From the NCBI GenBank assembly GCA_045538895.1, contig JAZQEH010000078.1, forward strand, positions 1 to 64,000: a DNA stretch of 64,000 nucleotides, given 5' to 3'. Shown piece by piece: positions 25,979 through 35,498 of this stretch (its first letter is position 1; every line of letters begins with the position of its first letter). The position numbers were made by a program, and so were the translations under genes. This DNA comes from UMGS902 sp045538895. GTDB taxonomy: Bacteria > Bacillota > Clostridia > Oscillospirales > CAG-272. The notes beneath the pieces are model-generated. The model saw nothing but the letters and a program-made list of their open reading frames with translations, made no database searches and was not told the origin of the DNA.

Positions 25979-26692
25979 ATGCAAAAATCACGTAAAGAAC
26001 GTGCAATTCTTGAAAAGAGTATAGGATATACATTCAAAGATATCACACTTCTCGAAACTGCGTTGACACACTCCTCCTACTCAAATGAAGCAAAAAGCAA
26101 GGGCGTTTCTATTGAGTGTAACGAAAGGCTTGAGTTTTTGGGAGATTCGGTTCTCTCCATAATTGCAAGTAAATATCTCTTTTTTGAATTTGACTGTCCG
26201 GAGGGCGAGCTTACACGCATGCGTGCTGAAATCGTTTGTGAAAAGGCACTTTCTGTTCTTGCTAAAAAAATCGGGCTTGGTGAGTTCTTGAATCTTGGGC
26301 ACGGTGAAGAACTGAGCGGAGGCAGAGAACGTCCGTCGCTTTTGGCGGATGCTTTTGAAGCTTTGCTCGCCGCTATGTTTATTGATTGCGGTATGAATAT
26401 AGATGTTGTTTCTGATTTTCTCTTGCCGCTTTTACGTGAAGAACTTGCGAAGCTTGAACTCAGCGGTGCCGCAAAGGATTTTAAGACGCTTTTGCAGCAA
26501 TTTGTACAGCAGGTTGGCGGCGAGTTGCTTGAGTATGTTGTTATTGCGGAAAAAGGTCCCGACCATGATAAAATTTTTACTGTAGAAGCAAGACTCAACA
26601 GTAATGTTATAGGTACAGGTGAGGGTAAAAGCAAGCGTGCAGCAGAGCAAATGGCGGCAAAACAGGCACTTGAACTGTTCGGACAGAATTAA
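25979..26692 (+). CDS. rnc: Ribonuclease III
   Basis: Cuts double-stranded RNA in rRNA maturation and mRNA decay. The 237 residues have the catalytic signature ERLEFLGDSVLS near residues 43-54, DAFEALLAAMFIDCG near 122, and a C-terminal double-stranded RNA-binding domain from about 158 (DFKTLLQQFVQQ to KRAAEQMAAKQAL). The ATG at 25979 is seven bases after AAAGGAGGT. An ATG at 25973 touches that site and is rejected. A terminator follows. Confidence 0.97.
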   Translation: MQKSRKERAILEKSIGYTFKDITLLETALTHSSYSNEAKSKGVSIECNERLEFLGDSVLSIIASKYLFFEFDCPEGELTRMRAEIVCEKALSVLAKKIGLGEFLNLGHGEELSGGRERPSLLADAFEALLAAMFIDCGMNIDVVSDFLLPLLREELAKLELSGAAKDFKTLLQQFVQQVGGELLEYVVIAEKGPDHDKIFTVEARLNSNVIGTGEGKSKRAAEQMAAKQALELFGQN

Positions 26693-26699
26693 TTGCATT

Positions 26700-26725
26700 A
26701 AGCACCTTTTTTAAGGTGCTTTTTC
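26700..26725 (+). terminator. Terminator after rnc
   Basis: A 9-bp stem (AAGCACCTT/AAGGTGCTT) with a T-rich loop is followed by a T-run and lies just after the rnc stop. Confidence 0.9.
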
Positions 26726-26748
26726 TTATATAAAAAATGCAAAAAATG

Positions 26749-26777
26749 TTGAAAAATACCGTAATATAATATATAAT
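26749..26777 (+). promoter_or_regulatory. Promoter of smc
   Basis: TTGAAA (26749-26754), a 17-base spacer and TATAAT (26772-26777) lie 50 bases before smc, after the rnc terminator. Confidence 0.7.
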
Positions 26778-26826
26778 ATAAAGTTAGTAGTATATTATTA
26801 TTTTTGAAAGAAACGGAGGTCTGTGC

Positions 26827-29800
26827 ATGTATTTAAAATCATTGGAATTGCACGGCTTCAAGTCGTTCCCTAATAAGACGGTTCTTAGCTTTGAACCGGG
26901 TGCAACGGTTGTAATCGGACCTAACGGAAGCGGAAAATCCAACATTTCTGATGCTATGCGTTGGGTGCTTGGTGAAATATCCAGTAAAAACATCCGTGGT
27001 ACAAAAATGGAGGATGTAATTTTTGGTGGTGCTGACTCGAGAAAACCGATGAGTTTTGCTGAGGTATCGGTTACTTTTGATAATACTGACTCAAATCACC
27101 GTATTGATGTGCCGTATGATGAGATTACTGTTACAAGAAGATATTACCGTTCAGGTGACAGTGAGTATTTTATAAACCGTAAAGCGGTTCGCCTTAAAGA
27201 TATTCATGAGTTGTTTATGAATACAGGTATCGGCCGTGACGGTTATTCGGTTATCGGTCAGGGTAAGATTGCAGAGATCCTTTCACGTAAGGGTGAGGAC
27301 CGCCGAAACGTATTCGAAGAGGCAGCCGGAATCGCAAAGTATCGCTATAAGAAACATGAGGCAGAAAAGAAACTTTCTGCAGCGGATGATAACCTGGTGC
27401 GTCTTACCGATATCGCAAATGAACTTGGCAGCAGAGTAGGCCCTCTTGAGAAAGAGTCAGCAAAGGCTAAGAAGTATCTTGAGATTTACGAAGGCAAGAA
27501 ACGTGCAGATGTAAGTCTTTGGCTTTTTGACGGAGAAATTCTTAAGTCAAAGCTTTTAGAAGCGGAAAAAGCACTTGAGCTTTCCGCACATGAACTTGAG
27601 GTTGCTGAGGACAGCTTGCGTTCGCTTGAAACACAAAGTGATAAGCTTTTTGAAGAGAGCCAGCAGGGCAAAATGGTTTCTGAAAAACTGCTTACCGAAA
27701 TCAATGCGCTAAAGGAACTGATTCACAAAACCGATAGTGAAATTAAAGTTGCCGAAAATGAAATCGAGCATAAGAAAGAACTTTTGAAGCAGGCAACCGA
27801 GTCTATAGATGGTGCTTCTGCTGCAACTGATGCGGTAAAAGCTGAATTTGCTGAAATTGATTCGGATATAGAAAAAACGCAGAGTGCCTTGTCCGATGTC
27901 GAGAAAGAGCGTCTTGCTCTTTCAGAAAGACACGCTTCATGCGGTATGCGTGCCGAAGCTCTAGAAAAAGAGATTGATGAAAAGCAGGTTCAGGCGCAAA
28001 AACTTCGTGATGCTTCTGTAGATATCAAGGTGCGCATAAGTGTGCTTGAGAATTCTATTATTACCGATAGTACAGTAGGAAATCAGGCAGAGGCCGAGAT
28101 TACCGAATATGAAAATGAGGCTAAAAAGCTTGCTGAAGAAATTGCTTTAGCAAATAAAGAACTTGACAATTACAGAGAAAGCGCCGAAAAAACAGATGAG
28201 CTTATTACATCTCTTTCGGAAGCGCTTCAGAAAGCTGAAGAAGCAAAGGATGATGTGCAGAATGCACTTGCCGATGAGAGATTGAAGCATGACGGTCTTG
28301 TTCACCGTGCAGAAGCCTTACAGCGAATGGAAGAACTGTTTGAGGGATATTCTTCCAGCGTAAGATACGTAATGCAGGCTTACAGCGAGGGCAAAATACA
28401 CGGCGGTGAAGTTTATGGGCCTATTTCTAAGCTTATCAGCGTTCCCGAAAAATATGTTACTGCGATAGAAACTGCTTTCGGTGCGAATATACAGAATATT
28501 GCTGTCGAGAATGAAGATGCGGCAAAGTCTGCAATCAGACTTCTGAAAGATGCTCATGCAGGTCGTGCGACATTCTATCCTTTAACTTCTGCAACTGCGC
28601 AGGATGAAACTGAGGAGATGATTCGTGCAAGAAAGTATAAGGGTTATATAGGCAGAGCCGATCTGCTCTTTGACTATGATGCAAAATTCTCCGAGGTTAT
28701 GCGTAGTATTCTTGGCAGAACTTTGATTTTCGATACGCTCGATAATGCTTCTGTAATGGCACGTGAGCAAAAGTATCACGTTAAGGTGGTTACTCTTGAC
28801 GGTCAGGTTATTAACGCAGGTGGTTCGTATACCGGCGGTTCTGTCAGACGTGATAGCGGAATACTTACACGTTCAGCAGAGATTCGTGCTATGCAGACTG
28901 CTGCTGCGGAATCTGAAAAAGAACTGGATAGGCTTGAGAAAGAGCTTCAGAAGGCACTTGCAGCACATAAGGACGCCCAAACCCGTCTTTCCGGTGCAAT
29001 GCAGCAAAAAGAAATCGTCAATACTCTTATCGCTTCGGAAAAAGCACATCTTGATACTTTGGCATCAAAGCTTGCTACAAATACAAGTCTTTGCGAAAAA
29101 CTTCGTGCTGATATTGAACGTATAAGCAGCCAAAAAGAAGGCTATAATGATGAGATAAGCAAGCTCAACGATGAATATAATTCTATAGAGGCACAGATCG
29201 AGGAGATAAGAGTTTATCGACTTAACAAGGATGCAGAGCGAAACGACGCACTTGATGAGCAACGAGAGCTTGATAAACGTATAAGTGAAAATGCTATAAG
29301 AATCGCTGAGATTAATAAAGACATTGAAGCGCTTCAGACACGTAGGAAGCTTCTTGTTGCAAGACTTACTGAAATTGCCGAGGCGGTTACAAATTCCGAA
29401 ACTGCGAAAGTTAAATATCTTGCCGAGATTGAGGAACTCAGCACGGCAAACGAAAACAGGCGGGAAGAAGTAGCCAAGATGGTTACACGTCTGGATTTGC
29501 TTACCGAGCAGCGTGGAGACGTTGAAACAAATACCACCGAATATGAGCGTAAACTGAATGAAACCCGTTTGCGTATACGTGAAAAGAACAGTCAAAAAGA
29601 AGTTGTTCTGGTTGCATTTAACAAGAATGAAGCAAGACTCAGAGCACTTCATGCTGAGCAGGATAAAGCGGCCGAAAGGATGTATGAGGAGTATGAACTT
29701 ACGTATGCTCTTGCACGTGAACTTGGCTATCCTCCGCTTACCGCAGAAACCCGTCCTGCAGTAGCTTCTGCGGCTGCCGAGTACCGTAAGGAAATGAAGG

Positions 29801-30414
29801 CGCTCGGTCCCGTACACGTCGGTGCTATTGAGGAATATGCCGAGGTTAAAGCACGCTATGACGAAATGTCTGTTCAAATTGAGGATTTGAAAAAGTCCAA
29901 AGCTGAACTTACAAGTGTTATTAACCGTCTTGAAAATGAAATGCGAGGCCAGTTTATTGAAGCCTTCAATCAAATTAACAAGAACTTCGGTGAAGTATTC
30001 AGTGCATTGTTCGGCGGCGGTACTGCAGAACTTTCGTTGACTGAGCCTGAAGATGTGCTTACAAGCGGAATTGAAATCAAGGCGGCTCCTCCCGGCAAGA
30101 TTATCAAGAGCCTTACCTTGCTTTCGGGCGGCGAGCAGGCGTTTGTAGCGATTGCATTGTTCTTTGCTATTCTCAAAGTTAATCCGTCGCCTTTCTGTAT
30201 TCTTGATGAGATTGAGGCGGCACTTGACGAAGTTAACGTTAACCGCTTTGCAGAATATGTAAAACAAATGTCATCAAATACACAGTTCGTGCTTATTACG
30301 CACAGAAGAGGAACCATGGAGGCAGCCGACCGTATTTACGGTGTTACTATGCCTGAACGCGGTATTTCCAAGGTGCTTTCGCTTAATGTCGGCGATATTG
30401 ATTTTAAACTTTAA
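26827..30414 (+). CDS. smc: Chromosome partition protein Smc
   Basis: Condensin ATPase that loops and segregates the chromosome together with ScpA and ScpB. The 1195 residues have Walker A GPNGSGKS at 32-39. A long coiled coil runs to about residue 500, a hinge follows at about 505-665 (VYGPISKLISVPEKY to GGSYTGGSV), then the returning coiled coil. The C-terminal head carries the ABC signature LLSGGEQAF and Walker B FCILDEIEAALDE. GGAGG lies six bases before the ATG. ftsY follows after 14 bases. Confidence 0.98.
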   Translation: MYLKSLELHGFKSFPNKTVLSFEPGATVVIGPNGSGKSNISDAMRWVLGEISSKNIRGTKMEDVIFGGADSRKPMSFAEVSVTFDNTDSNHRIDVPYDEITVTRRYYRSGDSEYFINRKAVRLKDIHELFMNTGIGRDGYSVIGQGKIAEILSRKGEDRRNVFEEAAGIAKYRYKKHEAEKKLSAADDNLVRLTDIANELGSRVGPLEKESAKAKKYLEIYEGKKRADVSLWLFDGEILKSKLLEAEKALELSAHELEVAEDSLRSLETQSDKLFEESQQGKMVSEKLLTEINALKELIHKTDSEIKVAENEIEHKKELLKQATESIDGASAATDAVKAEFAEIDSDIEKTQSALSDVEKERLALSERHASCGMRAEALEKEIDEKQVQAQKLRDASVDIKVRISVLENSIITDSTVGNQAEAEITEYENEAKKLAEEIALANKELDNYRESAEKTDELITSLSEALQKAEEAKDDVQNALADERLKHDGLVHRAEALQRMEELFEGYSSSVRYVMQAYSEGKIHGGEVYGPISKLISVPEKYVTAIETAFGANIQNIAVENEDAAKSAIRLLKDAHAGRATFYPLTSATAQDETEEMIRARKYKGYIGRADLLFDYDAKFSEVMRSILGRTLIFDTLDNASVMAREQKYHVKVVTLDGQVINAGGSYTGGSVRRDSGILTRSAEIRAMQTAAAESEKELDRLEKELQKALAAHKDAQTRLSGAMQQKEIVNTLIASEKAHLDTLASKLATNTSLCEKLRADIERISSQKEGYNDEISKLNDEYNSIEAQIEEIRVYRLNKDAERNDALDEQRELDKRISENAIRIAEINKDIEALQTRRKLLVARLTEIAEAVTNSETAKVKYLAEIEELSTANENRREEVAKMVTRLDLLTEQRGDVETNTTEYERKLNETRLRIREKNSQKEVVLVAFNKNEARLRALHAEQDKAAERMYEEYELTYALARELGYPPLTAETRPAVASAAAEYRKEMKALGPVHVGAIEEYAEVKARYDEMSVQIEDLKKSKAELTSVINRLENEMRGQFIEAFNQINKNFGEVFSALFGGGTAELSLTEPEDVLTSGIEIKAAPPGKIIKSLTLLSGGEQAFVAIALFFAILKVNPSPFCILDEIEAALDEVNVNRFAEYVKQMSSNTQFVLITHRRGTMEAADRIYGVTMPERGISKVLSLNVGDIDFKL

Positions 30415-30428
30415 GAAAGGATTCATTA

Positions 30429-31334
30429 ATGGGATTTTTTGATAAACTGAAAGCCGGACTTGCAAAAACAAAGAATGCCTTTGTAAGTCAGGTGGACAAT
30501 CTGTTTAAGAGTTTTGTAAAAGTTGACGAAGAACTGTTTGAAGAACTCGAAGAACTCTTGATATGCTCTGATGTCGGTGTTGCCACCACAGAGGAGATAT
30601 TGGAGCGTTTACGTGATGTTGTTAAGACAGAACGTATAACTGACGGCGAAGTTGTAAAGGAAAAGCTTAAAGAAATCCTTGCTGAAATGGTAGGCGAGGG
30701 AAGTGAGCTTGCTCTTGATACAAAGCCATCGGTTATTTTGGTTATCGGTGTAAACGGAGTTGGAAAAACAACTTCAATCGGTAAAATTTCTGCACAACTC
30801 AAGGCAAGCGGCAAAAAGGTTGTTGTAGCGGCTGCTGATACTTTCCGTGCTGCGGCTATCGACCAGCTTGCCGTATGGTGCGACCGTGCACAGGTCGAAC
30901 TTATTAAGCAAAGTGAGGGCTCTGACCCTGCGGCGGTAGTTTATGATGCGGTAAGTGCCGCTAAAAGCAGGCAGGCAGACGTGCTTGTGGTTGATACGGC
31001 AGGCAGACTTCATAACAAGAAGAATCTTATGGACGAGCTTGCAAAGATCAACAGAGTAATTTCACGTGAACTCCCCGATGCGTCGAGAGAAACCTTGCTT
31101 GTACTAGATGCTACAACCGGTCAGAATGCGATTATGCAGGCAAAGGAATTTAAGGCGGTTGCTGATATTACCGGCTTGATTCTTACAAAACTTGACGGAA
31201 CCGCAAAGGGTGGCAGTATTTTCTCAATCAAGGGTGAACTTGACGTGCCTGTGAAGTTTATCGGTGTAGGTGAAAAGATTGATGATATGCAGCCTTTTAA
31301 TTCCCAAGATTTTGTACGTGCAATGTTTGAGTGA
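30429..31334 (+). CDS. ftsY: Signal recognition particle receptor FtsY
   Basis: SRP-receptor GTPase that docks ribosomes making membrane proteins. The 301 residues hold the NG domain only: the N-terminal helical part with FVSQVDNLFKSFVKVDEELF, G1 GVNGVGKTTSIGK, G3 DTAGRLHNKKNLMDEL and G4 TKLDGTAKGG. The acidic A domain of enterobacterial FtsY is absent, as usual in Firmicutes. The smc-ftsY order is common, but the ylxM-ffh pair that often follows is replaced by rdgB. Confidence 0.97.
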   Translation: MGFFDKLKAGLAKTKNAFVSQVDNLFKSFVKVDEELFEELEELLICSDVGVATTEEILERLRDVVKTERITDGEVVKEKLKEILAEMVGEGSELALDTKPSVILVIGVNGVGKTTSIGKISAQLKASGKKVVVAAADTFRAAAIDQLAVWCDRAQVELIKQSEGSDPAAVVYDAVSAAKSRQADVLVVDTAGRLHNKKNLMDELAKINRVISRELPDASRETLLVLDATTGQNAIMQAKEFKAVADITGLILTKLDGTAKGGSIFSIKGELDVPVKFIGVGEKIDDMQPFNSQDFVRAMFE

Positions 31335-31342
31335 GGTAATTA

Positions 31343-31942
31343 ATGAAAATTTTACTCGCTTCGCATAATAAAAAAAAGATTGCTGAGTTACAGACTCTTA
31401 TGCAAACTGTTTCTTCGGACGTTGAAGTGGTTTCAATGTCGGATATTGGATTTGATGAGGAAATCGTTGAAGACGGAAGCACGTTTGAGGAAAATGCACT
31501 GATTAAATCACGTACCGGAGCAAAGCTTGGCTATATAACTGTTGCCGATGATTCCGGACTTATGGTTGATGCACTTGATGGAGCGCCCGGCGTTTATTCT
31601 GCAAGATATGCAGGTGAAGAATGTGATAATGACAAAAACAACGAGAAATTGCTTGAAGCTTTGAAAGGTTTGCCACCTGAAAAGCGTGGTGCAAAGTTTG
31701 TTTCTGTTGTTGCGTGTTCTTTCCCTGACGGTCGACCGGAAATCGTGGTTTGCGGTGAATGTCATGGCAGAATTCTTGAAGACTACCGTGGGGACGGAGG
31801 CTTCGGATATGATCCGCTTTTCTGGTATGAGCCGATGCACAAATCATATGCCGAGATGACTGCCGAAGAAAAGAATTCTATCAGCCACAGAGGCTTGGCG
31901 ATGCAAAAATTTGCAAGTGAATTTGCAAAAATAAAATTTTAA
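31343..31942 (+). CDS. rdgB: dITP/XTP pyrophosphatase, RdgB/HAM1 family
   Basis: Removes deaminated purine nucleotides (dITP, XTP) from the pool by cleaving them to monophosphates. The 199 residues start ILLASHNKKKIAELQTLM and contain VADDSGLMVDALDGAPGVYSARYAG and GGFGYDPLFWYE, the family's substrate and metal sites. It lies 8 bases after ftsY and 10 before yhbY, in a run of closely spaced genes to leuS. Confidence 0.97.
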   Translation: MKILLASHNKKKIAELQTLMQTVSSDVEVVSMSDIGFDEEIVEDGSTFEENALIKSRTGAKLGYITVADDSGLMVDALDGAPGVYSARYAGEECDNDKNNEKLLEALKGLPPEKRGAKFVSVVACSFPDGRPEIVVCGECHGRILEDYRGDGGFGYDPLFWYEPMHKSYAEMTAEEKNSISHRGLAMQKFASEFAKIKF

Positions 31943-31952
31943 GGAAAACTAT

Positions 31953-32243
31953 ATGCTTACCAGTAAACAAAGAGCGAAGCTCCGGTCAATGGCAACTTCG
32001 CTTGATACAATTTTTCAAGTAGGAAAAGGCGGAATCAGCGAAGAAACTGTTAAACAGATTTCTAATGCCCTTGAGGCTCGTGAGCTTATTAAGGCACGGG
32101 TTCTCGAAAACAGTGGCTATACTGCAAGGGAAGCTGCCGATATTATTGCTGAAGCGACAGAATCCGATGTTGTTGCCGTTACGGGTACAAGATTTGTATT
32201 GTACAGAGAATCTAAAAACAAAAAGAGGATTGAGCTTGATTAA
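31953..32243 (+). CDS. yhbY: CRS1/YhbY-type RNA-binding protein
   Basis: A 96-residue single-domain RNA-binding protein associated with pre-50S ribosomes. The start MLTSKQRAKLRSMATSLDTI, the FQVGKGGISEETVKQI segment (family GKxG loop) and the end VVAVTGTRFVLYRESK match the family. AAGGAAAAC precedes the ATG. The 3' end overlaps the nadD start by 8 bases. Confidence 0.95.
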   Translation: MLTSKQRAKLRSMATSLDTIFQVGKGGISEETVKQISNALEARELIKARVLENSGYTAREAADIIAEATESDVVAVTGTRFVLYRESKNKKRIELD

Positions 32244-32868
32244 GCCATATAAAAAACTTGCAATGTTCGGTGGAACCTTTTCCCCCATACATAATGGGCA
32301 TTTAGCCGCATTGAAAGCATATATTGGTGCGGTCAAGCCGGACGTTGCGTATATCATTCCCACGGCAGTTCCTCCTCATAAAGACAGGCAGGATACCGTT
32401 TCGGATATATCCAGACTTGAAATGATAAGAATTGCAGTTGAGGACATTGATGCCGATTGCGAGATCGTTGTTTCGGATTTGGAGATTAAGCGTGGGGGAA
32501 AAAGCTACACGTTTGATACTGTGAATGAACTTTTAAAAATTGCCGACGAAGTTGTCTTTTTCTGCGGCACTGATATGCTTCTCACGGTTGATAAGTGGCA
32601 CAGACATGATGAACTTCTGAAAATCGCCTCGGTTGCATATATGCAAAGAGAGGATGATTTAAGATATGATGCTGCTGTCAGTGAAAAGGCACGTAATCTC
32701 AAAACAGAATATGGTACAGATATAATTGCTTTACCTCCTGTTTCGCAAGAGATTTCTTCAAGCATGATAAGGCAAAAAGTTTTTGATGGGGAAGATATTT
32801 CTTTATACGTACCAAGAAGAGTAGCTGAGTATATACGGTTGAACGGGCTTTATAAGCCTGAAGGGTGA
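32236..32868 (+). CDS. nadD: Nicotinate-nucleotide adenylyltransferase
   Basis: Joins nicotinate mononucleotide and ATP to make deamido-NAD in NAD synthesis. With a TTG start at 32236 the product is 210 residues. It shows MFGGTFSPIHNGHLAALKAY (HxGH nucleotidyl-transfer motif), FFCGTDMLLTVDKWH and the C-terminal SSSMIRQKV (ISSTxIR-type motif). The TTG is seven bases after GAGG and overlaps the yhbY stop; the next ATG (32263) has no such site. Neighbouring yqeK is its usual partner. Confidence 0.95.
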   Translation: MIKPYKKLAMFGGTFSPIHNGHLAALKAYIGAVKPDVAYIIPTAVPPHKDRQDTVSDISRLEMIRIAVEDIDADCEIVVSDLEIKRGGKSYTFDTVNELLKIADEVVFFCGTDMLLTVDKWHRHDELLKIASVAYMQREDDLRYDAAVSEKARNLKTEYGTDIIALPPVSQEISSSMIRQKVFDGEDISLYVPRRVAEYIRLNGLYKPEG

Positions 32869-32872
32869 TTTA

Positions 32873-33517
32873 ATGGATAGCGAAAAGAAAATCGGTGCTT
32901 TGCGTGATGCGGTTGTAAAAAGATTAGGTGAATACCGTGCAAGACATGTGCTTTCAACAGAAAAGGAAGCGGTTTTGATTGCATCTGAGTTTATTCCGGA
33001 AAAAACAGAAAAAGTCAGGATATCTGCACTTTTACACGACATAACTAAGGAATACGATACTAAAAAGCAGTTGCAAATCTTTTCGGAATTTGGTATAATA
33101 ATCGACAATGTTACTATGCATTCTCCTAAGGTGATGCACGCTTTGACAGCAGCACTTCTGATTCCAAGTGAATTTCCTGAATTTGCAGATGAAGAAGTGA
33201 TTTCTGCAGTTAAGCATCATACTACAGGATGTGCGAATATGACTCTTTTAGACATAGTAATATATTTAGCAGACTATATAGAGCCTTTACGAAAATTTGA
33301 CGATTGTAAAAAGTTGCGTGAGTATTTTTGGAACGGTATTTCTTCTTCCGTTACACAAAAAGAAAAATTACTGCATCTGTATAGAACTATGGTGATGTCA
33401 TTTGATTTTACTATTGAAAATTTAATGGCAGAGCATGGTGTAATTGCTACCGATACGTTTGCAGCACGCAATGCATTTATATTGAAATGTTTGAATGTTT
33501 CAGAGGGTAATGAATAA
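32873..33517 (+). CDS. yqeK: YqeK-type HD-domain diadenosine tetraphosphatase
   Basis: An HD-superfamily hydrolase whose family cleaves Ap4A symmetrically to ADP. The 214 residues have RARHVLSTEKEAVLIA, the HD motif ISALLHDITKEY, VKHHTTG and LADYIEPLRKFDD, all in YqeK order. It lies between nadD and an LCP-family gene, the standard Firmicute order. Its stop overlaps the start of the LCP gene by one base. Confidence 0.94.
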   Translation: MDSEKKIGALRDAVVKRLGEYRARHVLSTEKEAVLIASEFIPEKTEKVRISALLHDITKEYDTKKQLQIFSEFGIIIDNVTMHSPKVMHALTAALLIPSEFPEFADEEVISAVKHHTTGCANMTLLDIVIYLADYIEPLRKFDDCKKLREYFWNGISSSVTQKEKLLHLYRTMVMSFDFTIENLMAEHGVIATDTFAARNAFILKCLNVSEGNE

Positions 33518-35079
33518 TGAGCGAGCAAAATAAAAAGATTCATAAGAAGGTAAACAAAAAGCCAAATAAGGCAGGATCTTTGGTAGTTGCTATTTTTATG
33601 GCACTTTTTGTAATAGTTGCCGCAGTTGTTGGGTTGATTGTATTTTCCAGACCCGATATCAGCGGAAAACGTGAAGAAAGCGATTATGTTGACTATCATA
33701 CAGATGATGATGGCAACAAATATGTAACATCGACCAATGAAAACGGCGATGTTATAAAAGTTGAACTTGATAAAGTAGCGAAGGATAATCACTATAATTT
33801 TTTGGTAATTGGCAAGGATAGAGCATATTTCAACACCGACGTAATTATGCTCGTTTCATTTGACACAGATACCGGTGCGGTGTCGATGATGCAGATTCCG
33901 CGTGATACCTATATAGAGCTTATAGACGATACTCGCCGTGTAAAAAAAGCAAATTCCTTGCTTGCACATTTTTACAACGAAGTGCGTACCGGAGTTTATA
34001 AAAAGGACCTCGTAGCAGGGCTTGAACTTTTGAAAAAATCTTTTTCAGAAGTGTTCGGTGTGCCGATTGATTACTATGTAATGCTTGATTTGAACGGTTT
34101 TGTTAACATAGTGGATGCAATAGGCGGTGTTGAACTCTATGTTCCTATGGACATGAAGTACAATGACCCTGAGCAGAATTTGTATATTGATTTGAAAAAA
34201 GGTCAGCAAACGCTTGACGGTGACAAGGCTGAGCAGTTTATAAGATTCCGTAAGGGTTACGTCAATGCCGACCTTGGACGTGTAGATGCACAAAAGATTT
34301 TCATGCGTGCATTTATCGAAAAAATTCAAAAGAGCTTCAATGTTAATACGATTGTAAGCATTGCAGAACAGCTTAGTAAATACGTTGTAACCGACCTTGA
34401 CGTTACAGAAATACTTTTCTTCGCTAAGAGTGCTTTATCTGTGGACAGTGAAAAGGTGGTAATGGCGACCTTGCCGGGTGATTTGGCAGGTGCATATTAC
34501 GTTGCTTCACGCAGCGGCACATATGAGGCGATCAACTCTTATTTTAACCCGTATAACACTTCCATCAAGGAAAGCAAATTCGATCCTAACGGAAGCTTCT
34601 ATGACAAAGAGGGTACAAAGATTTACGCAGTATATTCGGGTGACGATGAACTACTTGAATATTATAACAGTAAGGATATATGGATTCCGCAGGTTGTGAC
34701 AACTGCTACAAATGCCGTTGAAACGACAGACATCCTCGATGAAAGTGTAGAAGTTACCGCTCAAAGCGGTAACGTACATACAGGTACAGAAGAGATCCCC
34801 GATGAAACAAGCGATCCTGTAACCGAGCTGATTGACGTTACCGAAACGGCTGAAGAAACCACTGTGGAAATAACAGCAGAGACTACAGGTGATGCCGAAG
34901 AAACCGGTATTCCTGCGGAAACAACAGCCGTTGTTACTACTGCAGAAGAAACAAGCGTTCCTGCAGAAACTACAGAAGAACCGGTTGAAACTACTTCTGA
35001 AAGTGAGCAGGTCAATGTAATAACTGATGAAACTTTGTCTGAAACAACAGATGTCATCGTAACGGTTACTGAAGAATAA
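33517..35079 (+). CDS. LytR-CpsA-Psr (LCP) family cell-envelope protein with T/E-rich tail
   Basis: LCP enzymes attach teichoic acid or polysaccharide chains to peptidoglycan outside the cell. The 520 residues have a basic cytoplasmic start, one membrane helix at about 19-43, and the LCP domain at about 93-280 with VIGKD, MMQIPRDTYIEL, the AIGGVELYVP region and FIRFRKGYVNADLGRVDAQK. Residues 393-520 are a repetitive Thr/Glu/Val tail rich in ETT and AETT, unusual in length and probably a flexible extracellular region. The ATG overlaps the yqeK stop by one base. Confidence 0.93.
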   Translation: MSEQNKKIHKKVNKKPNKAGSLVVAIFMALFVIVAAVVGLIVFSRPDISGKREESDYVDYHTDDDGNKYVTSTNENGDVIKVELDKVAKDNHYNFLVIGKDRAYFNTDVIMLVSFDTDTGAVSMMQIPRDTYIELIDDTRRVKKANSLLAHFYNEVRTGVYKKDLVAGLELLKKSFSEVFGVPIDYYVMLDLNGFVNIVDAIGGVELYVPMDMKYNDPEQNLYIDLKKGQQTLDGDKAEQFIRFRKGYVNADLGRVDAQKIFMRAFIEKIQKSFNVNTIVSIAEQLSKYVVTDLDVTEILFFAKSALSVDSEKVVMATLPGDLAGAYYVASRSGTYEAINSYFNPYNTSIKESKFDPNGSFYDKEGTKIYAVYSGDDELLEYYNSKDIWIPQVVTTATNAVETTDILDESVEVTAQSGNVHTGTEEIPDETSDPVTELIDVTETAEETTVEITAETTGDAEETGIPAETTAVVTTAEETSVPAETTEEPVETTSESEQVNVITDETLSETTDVIVTVTEE

Positions 35080-35088
35080 GGAGAAAAA

Positions 35089-35496
35089 ATGGAAGAAAAG
35101 GTATTTGATTTGAATGATCCGTTAGGTCTTGCACAGTTTTGCGTAAGCACACTTGACAAGAAAAACGCATCTGAAATAAAACTATTCAAGGTGGATGAGC
35201 AGACTATTATTGCAGATTACTATGTTATCTGCAACGGCCGCTCTACTACACACGTTAATGCACTTTCCGACGAAGTAGAGTATCAGACGGGCGAAAAAGG
35301 TGTGCAAATGATTCGTGTTGACGGTAGAGGAAGCGGCACTTGGGTGCTAATGGATTACGGTTCGGTTCTTGTGCACATTTTTACTAAGGATCAGCGTGAT
35401 TTTTATAAGCTTGAAAAGCTTTATAACGAAGAAAATGAAATTGATATAAAAGAGCTTTTGGCCGACATCGGTGAGAAAAGCGACAACGAGGAATAA
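35089..35496 (+). CDS. rsfS: Ribosomal silencing factor RsfS
   Basis: Binds ribosomal protein L14 and blocks subunit joining when nutrients are low. The 135 residues contain IIADYYVICNGRSTTHVNAL, VDGRGSGTWVLMDYGSVLVHIF and YKLEKLY, the RsfS core. An AAGGAG site precedes the ATG. The nadD-yqeK-LCP-rsfS-leuS order is conserved in Firmicutes. Confidence 0.96.
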   Translation: MEEKVFDLNDPLGLAQFCVSTLDKKNASEIKLFKVDEQTIIADYYVICNGRSTTHVNALSDEVEYQTGEKGVQMIRVDGRGSGTWVLMDYGSVLVHIFTKDQRDFYKLEKLYNEENEIDIKELLADIGEKSDNEE

Positions 35497-35498
35497 TC

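Noticed and set aside
29065..30267. Open 400-codon frame on the minus strand
   Set aside because: It is antisense to the second half of smc, whose reading frame and motifs are continuous. No independent signals support it.
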